Source: JBEBXQ01 sp040391535 (GTDB taxonomy: Bacteria > Bacteroidota > Bacteroidia > Cytophagales > Spirosomataceae). From it: a stretch of DNA of 38,115 nucleotides. Position 1 is the first letter of the stretch. The number at the start of each line of letters is the position of its first letter. This document shows positions 24,834-32,656 of the stretch, one piece after another. The position numbers were made by a program, and so were the translations under genes. The DNA lies in contig JBEBXQ010000029.1 in assembly GCA_040391535.1 (NCBI GenBank), positions 1 through 38,115 of the forward strand, written 5' to 3'. Under the pieces are notes generated by a model, which did no database searches, had not been told where the DNA came from, and worked only from the letters and a program-made list of their open reading frames with translations.

Positions 24834-25065
24834 ACATTCTTTCGCCAAAAGAAATGATACCCTGCCGAATTTCAGCGGATCGTCAGGTATTATCCGATAA
24901 AGGGAGTTATCTCCTTCCCCGGCTCACTTTCAGTCCCGGATTATGAATGAATAATGATGTTTAATGACCAAAATGCACTAATGAACTAATTACGATATTT
25001 TTTGAACGCTTTCCGTTATCATCTATTCCAGGATTATGTTCAATTTTGTAATGTGAATTACAGCC

Positions 25066-25090
25066 GTCAGCAGGTTCACAACCCGCTGAC
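25066..25090 (+). promoter_or_regulatory. Leader hairpin upstream of leuC
   Basis: GTCAGCAGGTT (25066-25076) pairs with AACCCGCTGAC (25080-25090), 11 bp with one A-C mismatch and a CAC loop. It ends 55 bp before the leuC ATG and is followed by the U-rich but interrupted ATTTAATTCATAATCTTTT. It could be an attenuator or a protein-binding site for leu operon control; no Leu-rich leader peptide directly precedes it. Confidence 0.4.
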
Positions 25091-25145
25091 ATTTAATTCA
25101 TAATCTTTTACTGAATTGTATAACCAATTATCCAAAGAAAATATA

Positions 25146-26549
25146 ATGAGCAATCAAGTGAGTACCTTGTTTGACAAAGTGTGGGATGCACACGTTGTCC
25201 GTAAAATACCCGATGGACCGGATGTATTTTTTATCGATCGTCATTTTATTCACGAAGTAACCAGCCCGGTTGCATTCTTAGGACTGAAGACAAGGGGTAT
25301 CGGCGTGCTTTATCCTGAACGTACATTTGCTACTGCCGATCACAATACACCTACCATTAACCAGCATTTGCCGGTTGCCGATCCGCTGTCGGCCATCCAG
25401 TTAAAAGCGCTGGAAGAAAATGCCGCGAAATACGGCATTTCTCACTGGGGACTGGGTCATGCCCGCAATGGTATCGTGCACGTAGTTGGGCCCGAAAACG
25501 GTATTACCCTGCCGGGAATGACCATCGTTTGCGGCGACTCCCATACTTCAACACACGGTGCCTTCGGAGCCATCGCATTCGGTATCGGTACTTCAGAGGT
25601 TGAAATGGTACTTTCTTCACAATGTATCATGCAGCCCAAGCCTAAGAAAATGCGTGTAAATGTAAATGGCAGACTGGGTAAAGGCGTTACCCCTAAAGAT
25701 GTTACCCTTTACATTATCTCAAAGCTGACAACAGCCGGTGCCACAGGCTATTTTGTAGAATATGCCGGTGAAGTCTTCGAAAACATGAGTATGGAAGGTC
25801 GCATGACCGTATGTAACATGAGTATCGAGATGGGCGCACGCGGTGGTATGATCGCTCCTGATGAAACTACTTTCGCTTACATTGAAGGCAGAGAACATGC
25901 TCCGAAAGGAGAAGCCTGGGACACAGCGCTTGCCTACTGGAAAACATTGAAAACAGACGAAGGCGCTGTTTTTGATAAAGAATACCATTTTGATGCGGCG
26001 GATATTGAGCCCATGATTACCTATGGTACCAACCCGGGTATGGGCCAGGGTATTTCAAAAAATATCCCGGTTGCTGAAGACGTGGAAGGCGGCAAGGCCT
26101 CTTACGACAAAGCACTTAACTATATGGGATTTGCTGAAAACGAATCCATGCTGGGTAAGAAGATTGATTACGTATTTATCGGAAGCTGTACCAACGGCCG
26201 GATCGAAGATTTCCGCGCTTTTGCCTCTGTTATCAAAGGCCGCAAAAAGGCGGATCATGTTACTGCCTGGATCGTACCTGGCTCACATATTGTGGAAAAA
26301 CAGATCAGAGATGAGGGTATCTATGATATCCTGACGCAGGCGGGGTTTGAACTGCGTCAGCCCGGATGTTCGGCTTGTCTGGCCATGAACGACGATAAGA
26401 TCCCTGCCGGCAAATATGCAGTAAGTACCTCCAACCGGAACTTTGAAGGACGGCAGGGACCTGGTGCACGCACACTCCTGGCGAGTCCTTTAGTGGCTGC
26501 GGCTGCGGCTGTCACCGGAGTGGTTACAGACCCGAGAGATCTGATCTAA
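25146..26549 (+). CDS. leuC: 3-isopropylmalate dehydratase large subunit
   Basis: LeuC, with LeuD, isomerises 2-isopropylmalate to 3-isopropylmalate in leucine synthesis and can also process citramalate toward isoleucine. The 467-residue aconitase-family protein contains the 4Fe-4S cysteines in GSCTNGR and PGCSACLAMN, the VCGDSHTSTHGAFGA active-site segment and the SNRNFEGRQG motif. A TTG at 25116 would add 10 residues, but ATG at 25146 gives the usual N-terminus (...TLFDKVWDAHVV). It heads the operon leuC-leuD-cimA-like-leuB; leuD starts 30 bp after it. The leader carries a hairpin at 25066-25090. Confidence 0.97.
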   Translation: MSNQVSTLFDKVWDAHVVRKIPDGPDVFFIDRHFIHEVTSPVAFLGLKTRGIGVLYPERTFATADHNTPTINQHLPVADPLSAIQLKALEENAAKYGISHWGLGHARNGIVHVVGPENGITLPGMTIVCGDSHTSTHGAFGAIAFGIGTSEVEMVLSSQCIMQPKPKKMRVNVNGRLGKGVTPKDVTLYIISKLTTAGATGYFVEYAGEVFENMSMEGRMTVCNMSIEMGARGGMIAPDETTFAYIEGREHAPKGEAWDTALAYWKTLKTDEGAVFDKEYHFDAADIEPMITYGTNPGMGQGISKNIPVAEDVEGGKASYDKALNYMGFAENESMLGKKIDYVFIGSCTNGRIEDFRAFASVIKGRKKADHVTAWIVPGSHIVEKQIRDEGIYDILTQAGFELRQPGCSACLAMNDDKIPAGKYAVSTSNRNFEGRQGPGARTLLASPLVAAAAAVTGVVTDPRDLI

Positions 26550-26579
26550 GCTAATTTTTCACGATTTAAGCAATTTACC

Positions 26580-27176
26580 ATGGCATACGATAAATTCACC
26601 ATTTTAAAAAGTTCGGCAGTACCACTACCTATGGAAAATGTGGACACCGACCAGATCATCCCTGCCCGCTTTCTGAAAGCTACCGAAAGAAAAGGGTTTG
26701 GAGATAACCTGTTCAGAGACTGGCGTTATAACAATGACGACAGTCCGAAAACAGATTTCGTTCTGAACAATCCGATCTACTCAGGTAAAATTCTGGTAGG
26801 CGGTCATAACTTCGGCAGCGGCTCCAGCCGTGAGCACGCTGCCTGGGCAGTTTATGATTACGGTTTCCGTTGTGTTGTTTCCAGCTTCTTTGCCGATATC
26901 TTCAAAAATAATTCACTGAACGTAGGAATCCTGCCGGTGCAGATAAGCCCTGAGTTCCTGGATAAGATTTTTACAGCCATCGAAGCAGATCCTGATACAG
27001 AACTGGAAGTCAACCTTCCTGAGCAAACCATCACCCTCGTTGCTACAGGAGAACAGGAAAGCTTTGATATCAATGGTTATAAAAAACATAACCTGATGAA
27101 CGGCTTTGATGATATTGATTATCTTCAGGCTATGAAAAGTGAAATAGAAGCTTTTGAGAAAGAAAGAATTTACTGA
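26580..27176 (+). CDS. leuD: 3-isopropylmalate dehydratase small subunit
   Basis: LeuD is the swivelling small subunit of isopropylmalate isomerase and forms a heterodimer with LeuC. The 198-residue protein has the family pattern: VDTDQIIPARFLK near the N-terminus, GHNFGSGSSREHAAWA in the substrate-recognition loop, and SSFFADIFKNNSLNVGILPV. The length is normal. It is the second gene of the operon. The 70-bp gap to the next gene contains a terminator-like hairpin that may lower expression of the distal genes. Confidence 0.97.
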   Translation: MAYDKFTILKSSAVPLPMENVDTDQIIPARFLKATERKGFGDNLFRDWRYNNDDSPKTDFVLNNPIYSGKILVGGHNFGSGSSREHAAWAVYDYGFRCVVSSFFADIFKNNSLNVGILPVQISPEFLDKIFTAIEADPDTELEVNLPEQTITLVATGEQESFDINGYKKHNLMNGFDDIDYLQAMKSEIEAFEKERIY

Positions 27177-27190
27177 AAAAAAGCATCTGT

Positions 27191-27227
27191 GGTGCACGAA
27201 CGGGGTAATTCCGTCCGTGCACCTTTT
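27191..27227 (+). terminator. Terminator-like hairpin inside the leu operon
   Basis: GGTGCACG plus ACGG (27191-27203) pairs with CCGT plus CGTGCACC (27211-27223), with one internal mismatch, followed by TTTT (27224-27227). It begins 14 bp after the leuD stop and ends 20 bp before the next start. It may act as a partial terminator, an attenuator or a 3' end stabiliser between leuCD and the downstream genes. Confidence 0.6.
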
Positions 27228-27246
27228 CTGCTTATAGCCTGATATT

Positions 27247-28782
27247 ATGGCAAAAAGATATATCCAAATAATGGACACGACCCTGCGCGATGGAGAACAA
27301 ACCAGCGGGGTCTCCTTCTCATCAACAGAAAAATTAACACTGGCGCAAATATTATTGCAGGAGGTTAAGGTTGACAGAATTGAAGTAGCCTCTGCACGCG
27401 TATCAGAGGGCGAATTTCTGGCGGTAAAAAAAATTACGGAATGGGCCGGAAAAAACGATCTGCTGGACCGGGTGGAAGTGCTGACTTTCGTCGATGGTGA
27501 TGCTTCCGTCAACTGGATGCTGGAAGCTGGTGCCACTGTAATGAATCTTTTGACAAAAGGTTCAATGAACCACCTGACCTATCAGCTCAAAAAAACACCT
27601 GAACAACATTTCAGTGACATTGAAAAGGTCATTGAAATGGCTGCATCTAAGGGGATTACTGCTAATGTGTACCTGGAAGACTGGAGCAACGGAATGCGCA
27701 GCTCTCCGGAATATGTTTTCCGGTATCTGGACTTTATTACCCAGGTGCCGGTGAAGAAAATCCTGTTGCCGGATACCCTTGGCGTACTGACCCCTTTTGA
27801 AACCTACGATTTTATTAGTCAGATTATTACACGTTATCCTGACCATCATTTCGAATTTCACGGCCATAACGACTATGATCTGGGCGTAGGCAATGTAATG
27901 GAAGCGCTGAGGGCGGGCGTACACGGCCTCCACCTGACCGTTAACGGAATGGGAGAAAGAGCTGGAAATGCACCGCTGGCCAGCACCATTGCGGTGATGA
28001 ATGACTTCATGCCAGATGTCGAAACTTCCGTAGTGGAATCATCCCTGTATTCTATCAGCAAGCTGGTGGAGACGTTTTCGGGTATCAGGATACCTTCCAA
28101 TAAACCGGTTGTCGGAGAAAATGTATTTACCCAGACAGCAGGTATTCATGCCGATGGCGACAAGAAGAATAATCTCTATTTCAGCAAGCTGATGCCGGAG
28201 CGGTTTGGCCGTCAGCGGCTATATGCGCTCGGAAAAACCTCCGGGAAAGCCAATATTGAAAATAACCTGAAGGAGCTCGGTATTACCCTTTCTGATGAGG
28301 ATCTGAAAATGGTGACCCAAAGGATCATTGAACTGGGCGACAGGAAGGAAGTGGTTACGCAGGAGGACCTTCCTTATATTATTTCGGATGTGCTGGACAG
28401 CCATTCGTTTGAGGAGAAGGTTGAAATCGTCAATTATGTACTCACTCATGCAAGAAACCTGAAACCTTCAGCCACCGTGCAGATCAGGTTTGAAAACGTC
28501 ATTATTGAAGAAAGCGCGCAGGGTGACGGGCAGTACGATGCTTTTATGAACGCTCTCAAGAAAGTATACAGCAAGCACAACACCAAGCTACCTCTGCTGA
28601 CAGATTATGCCGTGAGGATCCCGCCCGGCGGAAATACCGATGCCTTGTGCGAAACCATCATTACATGGGCAATCAATGGAAGAGAGGTCAAAACACGCGG
28701 ACTTGATTCTGACCAGACAGTATCGGCCATCAAAGCCACACAAAAAATGCTGAACCTTATTCATAGTGAGCTGAATGTTTAA
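27247..28782 (+). CDS. cimA: (R)-citramalate synthase-type enzyme (isopropylmalate/homocitrate synthase family)
   Basis: This 511-residue protein is a DRE-TIM acyltransferase with a C-terminal regulatory domain. The barrel has the metal-binding TLRDGEQ (Arg14, Asp15) and HGHND (His205, His207); the C-terminal LeuA dimerisation/allosteric domain covers about 390-511. By alignment from memory to Leptospira citramalate synthase, the residues selecting pyruvate over 2-ketoisovalerate (Leu81, Leu104, Tyr144, with Glu146) correspond to Leu79, Leu102, Tyr142 and Glu144 here. Of the isoleucine-pocket residues, Tyr430, Asp431, Thr464 and Gln495 are kept (Gln490 here), while Pro493 is Ser488. This points to condensation of pyruvate with acetyl-CoA for threonine-independent isoleucine synthesis, with LeuCD and LeuB completing the route. 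Databases may label such proteins 2-isopropylmalate synthase; that activity is the main alternative. Confidence 0.8.
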   Translation: MAKRYIQIMDTTLRDGEQTSGVSFSSTEKLTLAQILLQEVKVDRIEVASARVSEGEFLAVKKITEWAGKNDLLDRVEVLTFVDGDASVNWMLEAGATVMNLLTKGSMNHLTYQLKKTPEQHFSDIEKVIEMAASKGITANVYLEDWSNGMRSSPEYVFRYLDFITQVPVKKILLPDTLGVLTPFETYDFISQIITRYPDHHFEFHGHNDYDLGVGNVMEALRAGVHGLHLTVNGMGERAGNAPLASTIAVMNDFMPDVETSVVESSLYSISKLVETFSGIRIPSNKPVVGENVFTQTAGIHADGDKKNNLYFSKLMPERFGRQRLYALGKTSGKANIENNLKELGITLSDEDLKMVTQRIIELGDRKEVVTQEDLPYIISDVLDSHSFEEKVEIVNYVLTHARNLKPSATVQIRFENVIIEESAQGDGQYDAFMNALKKVYSKHNTKLPLLTDYAVRIPPGGNTDALCETIITWAINGREVKTRGLDSDQTVSAIKATQKMLNLIHSELNV

Positions 28783-28854
28783 GCAGGACTGAAGCCATTA
28801 AAAATAAACCGAATAACTAATTCTGATCAAATAACTTAGTAAAAGTATTCAATA

Positions 28855-29925
28855 ATGAAAAAACACATTTTAGTAGTGCCGGGCGATGGTATCGGGCAGG
28901 AGGTTACTGCAGTGGGCAAAAAAGTACTTGAGAAAATTGCCTCAAAATTCGGACATGAATTTACGTATGATGAAGCGCTGATCGGCCACGTGGCTATCGA
29001 AGCCACCGGTAATCCGCTTCCTGAAGAAACCCTTGAAAAAATGCGGGCCTCGGATGCCGTACTTTTCGGTGCAGTCGGCCATCCCAAATATGACAATGAC
29101 CCCACTGCCAAAGTGCGTCCTGAGCAAGGTCTGCTGAAAATGCGTAAGGAACTGGGGCTTTATGCCAACCTGCGTCCTATTAAATTATTTGATGAATTAC
29201 TGGAATCATCTTCTATCAAACCGGAAATCCTGAGAGGATCGGATATTCTTTTCTTCCGCGAACTGACCGGCGATATTTATTTCGGAGAAAAAGGACGCAA
29301 AGACAATGGCGATACCGCTTATGACATTGCCTCCTACAGCCGTTATGAAGTAGAAAGAATTGCCAGAAAAGCATTTGAAGCGGCACGCACCCGCAGCAAA
29401 AAACTGTGTTCAGTAGATAAAGCCAACGTACTGGAAAGCAGCCGCCTCTGGAGAGAAGTGGTACAGGCCATTGCCCCTGAATACCCTGACGTAGAAGTGG
29501 AATACCAGTTTGTGGATGCTGCAGCCATGTTGCTGATCAAAGATCCCCGCCGTTTTGATGTGGTGGTAACCGGTAATCTTTTCGGAGATATCCTTACTGA
29601 CGAAGCCAGTCAGATCGCCGGTTCAATGGGTATGCTGGCCTCTGCTTCAGTGGGTGACAGCACCGGTGTTTATGAGCCTATTCATGGTTCTGCCCATGAT
29701 ATTACCGGAAAAGGCATTGCCAATCCGTTAGCTTCTGTGTTATCAGCCGCGTTGCTGCTGGATATTTCGTTCGGCCTGAAAGACGAATCCAACGCTATTA
29801 TCGCTGCAGTAGACCAGTTACTGAAAGATGGCTACCGCACCCGTGATATCGCTGATGCCAATACACCAGCCGACAAAATCCTGAATACCGAAGCAGCCGG
29901 AGAAGAATTGCTGAAGAGACTTTAG
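28855..29925 (+). CDS. leuB: 3-isopropylmalate dehydrogenase
   Basis: LeuB oxidatively decarboxylates 3-isopropylmalate (and methylmalate in the citramalate route) with NAD+ and a divalent metal. The 356-residue protein has the N-terminal VPGDGIGQEV, the substrate-contact segment RPEQGLLKMRKELGLYANLRP, the metal-binding region NLFGDILTDEASQIAGSMGMLAS and the NAD-binding EPIHGSAHDITGKGIANP. The length is typical. It is the last gene of the leuCD-cimA-leuB operon, 72 bp after the synthase, and is followed by a strong terminator. Confidence 0.97.
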   Translation: MKKHILVVPGDGIGQEVTAVGKKVLEKIASKFGHEFTYDEALIGHVAIEATGNPLPEETLEKMRASDAVLFGAVGHPKYDNDPTAKVRPEQGLLKMRKELGLYANLRPIKLFDELLESSSIKPEILRGSDILFFRELTGDIYFGEKGRKDNGDTAYDIASYSRYEVERIARKAFEAARTRSKKLCSVDKANVLESSRLWREVVQAIAPEYPDVEVEYQFVDAAAMLLIKDPRRFDVVVTGNLFGDILTDEASQIAGSMGMLASASVGDSTGVYEPIHGSAHDITGKGIANPLASVLSAALLLDISFGLKDESNAIIAAVDQLLKDGYRTRDIADANTPADKILNTEAAGEELLKRL

Positions 29926-29943
29926 GATCAGACGATAAAAAGT

Positions 29944-29975
29944 AAAAGTTCAGGGCCCGGCTCTGAACTTTTTTT
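29944..29975 (+). terminator. Intrinsic terminator of the leu operon
   Basis: AAAAGTTCAG (29944-29953) pairs perfectly with CTGAACTTTT (29963-29972), followed by further T residues. It starts 19 bp after the leuB stop. Confidence 0.9.
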
Positions 29976-30101
29976 ATGCCTGTTCAGATCCTCTATACAG
30001 AAATGAGTTCAGAATGAAAATGCCTGGCACTTCTCAGACAATGCCAATAATATTTATTGGAAGTAAAAAACAGCTTCTATCAGTTTACCTGATCTTTGGC
30101 C

Positions 30102-30470
30102 TTATTTAAACCTTATCTTTCTTATATTGAGATAGTAAGGTTCGGAACCTGCAGGTAATGGCAACTCGTCCCCGTCATATCGGTAGTAATCACCATTAAA
30201 AATAACTTTCTGATACTCTAATTTTAATTCATCAGGTACTTCACACAAAATACCGATTTCAACAGCATCATAAGATCCGGGGATATGATAGGAAATCTGT
30301 GCCATCTGGTAGTCCTCATTATAATGCAGAATACCTTCCCGTTCTTTGGCAGAATGTAATTTTTCACCTTTTAAACAAGCTGTGCTTAATTTTAAATCAG
30401 GCTCGTTTTTGTTACTGCAGCCTCCCCAGATAATGCCTGAGAGTGCGATGGCAAATACAGCTATTTTCAT
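30102..30470 (-). CDS. Small lipoprotein of unknown function
   Basis: This 122-residue protein has a lipoprotein signal peptide with lipobox IWGGC (lipidated Cys18), followed by a short polar linker (SNKNEPD). The mature part contains a beta-rich domain with the pattern YHIPGSYDAVEIGILCEVPDELKLEYQKVIFNGDYY, which resembles small OB-like or Ig-like Bacteroidota lipoproteins in which a ...C..P.E....... V.F.G segment recurs. I do not recognise a named family. Two cysteines beyond the lipidated one (Cys32 and one in ILCEVP) could form a disulfide. It lies 144 bp downstream of the HAD gene on the same strand; cotranscription is possible but not shown. Confidence 0.7.
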   Translation of the reverse strand: MKIAVFAIALSGIIWGGCSNKNEPDLKLSTACLKGEKLHSAKEREGILHYNEDYQMAQISYHIPGSYDAVEIGILCEVPDELKLEYQKVIFNGDYYRYDGDELPLPAGSEPYYLNIRKIRFK

Positions 30471-30614
30471 AATACAGTCCGTTTAGTAAAAACCGTGTCG
30501 ATCTGTTTAGAAGAGTCCATATATGCCCAAAAGGTTGCAACGCTGGTCAGCTTATCCGGAACAGCACCATGTATACATCTTTGAATATTGTATGTAAACC
30601 CGCAGGCGCCTGCC

Positions 30615-31460
30615 TTAATCTACAACTGCCGAACTACAGATATACGTTGGGATGATCCCCGTACTTCTGATCCGCACTTCCGCGTTTTCGGGCTGGGTGT
30701 TGCCCGTCAGCACCAGTACCGTATCCAGGCCAAACTTATTTCCGCCCAGAATATCGGTATTAAGCGTATCTCCTACCATCAGAATCTCGTGCTTCTGAGC
30801 CTGGCAGAAATTGTTGATATGTTCATGAGCAAAAATAAACATCTGGGCATCAGGCTTTCCGAAACGGAGGAAGTATTTACCCACAATATTTTCCACCATT
30901 TTGGCCACCGCCCCTATCGCAATCGCCACTTCGCCTTTTGAGACCGGATAGGTATGGTCTGTATTCGCGACAATGACAGGAATGTTTCGCTTGCGGAGTA
31001 AATTTACGGTTTTGGTGAGATCCGTATTCCAGTCAAATCCCTCATCATCCATGAATACCAATGCACCGATTTCATCAGCATGCAGCAGATTCAGGTCGCG
31101 GATAGACACCGTCTGCATACCGAGCTGTTCCAGATAGTGTGCCGACGCCTGCGTGCCCAGGTAGGCGATCGTGCCGCTGGTGACTTTGTGTTCAAGATAA
31201 TCCCTGGCCAGCATCCCCGACGAAATAATAGAAGAAGGGGCGATTCCCAACCCTAACCGGATAAACGCATCGGCCAGTTGTTCAGGGCTACGGGAAGCGT
31301 CGTTGGTCAGCACATAAAAATCTTTACCGGTTTCCTTCAGATAGGCAAAGGTTTTCTCAATGCCCGGAATCAGCGTATTATGGGTCTTGAGTACGCCAAA
31401 TGAATCAAAGAAAATAACTTTATACTTATCAATAACGTCTTTAAAGGTGTCTAATTCCAT
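30615..31460 (-). CDS. HAD-superfamily hydrolase, class IIA (NagD-like)
   Basis: This 281-residue protein has the HAD-IIA fold: motif I FFDSFGVL (nucleophile Asp19), motif II LTNDASRSP (Thr52), motif III FGKPD (Lys202) and motif IV VGDTLNTDILGG (Asp231, Asp236), with a C2-type cap in between. The usual second Asp of the DxD motif, the general acid/base, is Phe21. From memory, some HAD-IIA subfamilies have an aromatic residue (DxWGVL) at this position, so it may be a subfamily trait, but it leaves the phosphatase mechanism uncertain. It starts 36 bp downstream of the APH-like kinase gene and is probably cotranscribed with it. The substrate is unknown; small phosphorylated metabolites are typical. 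Confidence 0.88.
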   Translation of the reverse strand: MELDTFKDVIDKYKVIFFDSFGVLKTHNTLIPGIEKTFAYLKETGKDFYVLTNDASRSPEQLADAFIRLGLGIAPSSIISSGMLARDYLEHKVTSGTIAYLGTQASAHYLEQLGMQTVSIRDLNLLHADEIGALVFMDDEGFDWNTDLTKTVNLLRKRNIPVIVANTDHTYPVSKGEVAIAIGAVAKMVENIVGKYFLRFGKPDAQMFIFAHEHINNFCQAQKHEILMVGDTLNTDILGGNKFGLDTVLVLTGNTQPENAEVRIRSTGIIPTYICSSAVVD

Positions 31461-31496
31461 GGTGTTGTAAGTCAGTATAGTATCAGATAGATGGTG

Positions 31497-32540
31497 TCAA
31501 AATTTGAGTGCTTTCAGTATTTTATCCGCATCGAACACCTTCTCCAGCTCCGGAAGATAGATAGAAAATGCCTCACTCTGCAATTTAGAGGCATACGTCC
31601 GGTGGAAAAAATATTTGCCGTATTTTATTACATAATTCAGAATAAAAAACCGGTAAGCTTCTTTCATGAAACGGATTTCGTTTTCGGTCAGCGGATAAAC
31701 TTCATGATAAGCCTTCAGAAAAATGATAAAACGGTCTTCCATCATCGTATCAGCCAGGTACTGAAATACCGTGCGGTCGCCTGCATCAGACGACACCCGG
31801 CTGAAGAAGTAAAAATCCATCACCCGGGATGACATTCTGAACCAGTCGTAATCCCAGCGGGAATACAGTTGCAGCTTTTCATTCACAGAAAAATTACCGA
31901 TGTTCCAGTCCACAAAAACAGGAATGACATCAAAGCTTCCCGCGTTGAGCCGTGTATAGTTATTAAGGAAAAGATCACACTGTTCTTTCAGGAAATCGAT
32001 GTGCATGCGGTAATCAAACTGTCCGGCATCGGTTTTAAGAATCTCCTGCAAATGAGTAATATCCACTTTCAGGGTTTTGGACGATTTGGGTAATACTTTA
32101 CTTACCCTGTAGCACGACTTATGAAAGCGGGCGATTTCAGCACCCATTTTTGCGATCTGTTCTTCATTCAAACGGCGTGGCAGCCGGTTAAACGAACGGA
32201 TCGGGCTGTAAAAAACAACCCAGGTATCTACAAATTCCTTTTGATAACGATAGGTAAAAACCTGATTATTTTTTACCAGTGATTTTGAAAGCAGGTTTTC
32301 GAAAGGATACAGCAGGTTATTGGCCAGGGCGTGTATAATCCTGTGATCTTCCTTGAAATGTTCGTATTTGCCAAAGTACGATAACTTCGCTATGACCATC
32401 TCATCCGTATCCAGCATCACCCGGAAAACGTGATTCGTGGACACTTTAGCGCTGATATCTTCTATAGAAAGGATTGAACGGGAAGCATCGTAGTGGGCCC
32501 ATGCTTCCCTGATGATGTCCGGATAATTGATAATTCGCAT
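31497..32540 (-). CDS. APH-like phosphotransferase family protein
   Basis: This 347-residue protein appears to have the aminoglycoside phosphotransferase/choline kinase-like fold. Evidence is the N-lobe strand MVIAKLSYFG with a possible ATP-binding Lys52, a Brenner-type catalytic segment VFVDWNIGNFSV (Asp211, Asn216) where the canonical HGD....N has lost its His and Gly, and the metal-binding DFD equivalent WDYDW (Asp230, Asp232). A helical C-terminal region (about 250-347) matches the substrate-side lobe. The substrate is not predictable; antibiotic resistance should not be inferred. It is followed closely by a HAD-IIA hydrolase and preceded by an ECF sigma gene on the same strand, 80 bp away with a weak terminator-like structure between them. 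Confidence 0.7.
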   Translation of the reverse strand: MRIINYPDIIREAWAHYDASRSILSIEDISAKVSTNHVFRVMLDTDEMVIAKLSYFGKYEHFKEDHRIIHALANNLLYPFENLLSKSLVKNNQVFTYRYQKEFVDTWVVFYSPIRSFNRLPRRLNEEQIAKMGAEIARFHKSCYRVSKVLPKSSKTLKVDITHLQEILKTDAGQFDYRMHIDFLKEQCDLFLNNYTRLNAGSFDVIPVFVDWNIGNFSVNEKLQLYSRWDYDWFRMSSRVMDFYFFSRVSSDAGDRTVFQYLADTMMEDRFIIFLKAYHEVYPLTENEIRFMKEAYRFFILNYVIKYGKYFFHRTYASKLQSEAFSIYLPELEKVFDADKILKALKF

Positions 32541-32598
32541 ATATAATCAGAATACTAATTCATTTCCATAATGTCAAAAGTATTCTTTCCTCCGAAAT

Positions 32599-32656
32599 AA
32601 AAAAAGCCCTGTGGCAGCAGTTACCTGTTTGTAACCAAAGATTTTAAACGGGCTTT
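32599..32656 (-). terminator. Possible branched terminator at the end of the ECF sigma gene
   Basis: On the minus strand AAAGCCC (32650-32656) can pair with GGGCTTT (32603-32609), enclosing a smaller GTTAC/GTAAC hairpin, and is followed by a run of seven T (32599-32605). The upstream arm lies inside the sigma gene. The large loop makes it weaker than a standard terminator. Confidence 0.35.

Larger units (their letters stand above)
24708..25145. other. Divergent intergenic region between uvrA and leuC
   Basis: This 438-bp region holds a possible uvrA -7 element on the minus strand and a well-paired hairpin in the leuC leader (both listed separately). A 30-codon ORF at 24854-24946 is present but not convincing as a leader peptide. 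I found no exact TAnnTTTG on the plus strand; CAATTTTG at 25041-25048 has one mismatch. Confidence 0.5.

Noticed and set aside
24854..24946. A 30-codon ORF upstream of leuC with five leucine codons, as a possible leu leader peptide
   Set aside because: The leucines are scattered rather than clustered, the ORF ends about 120 bp before the leader hairpin, and no ribosome-binding signal or alternative pairing is apparent.
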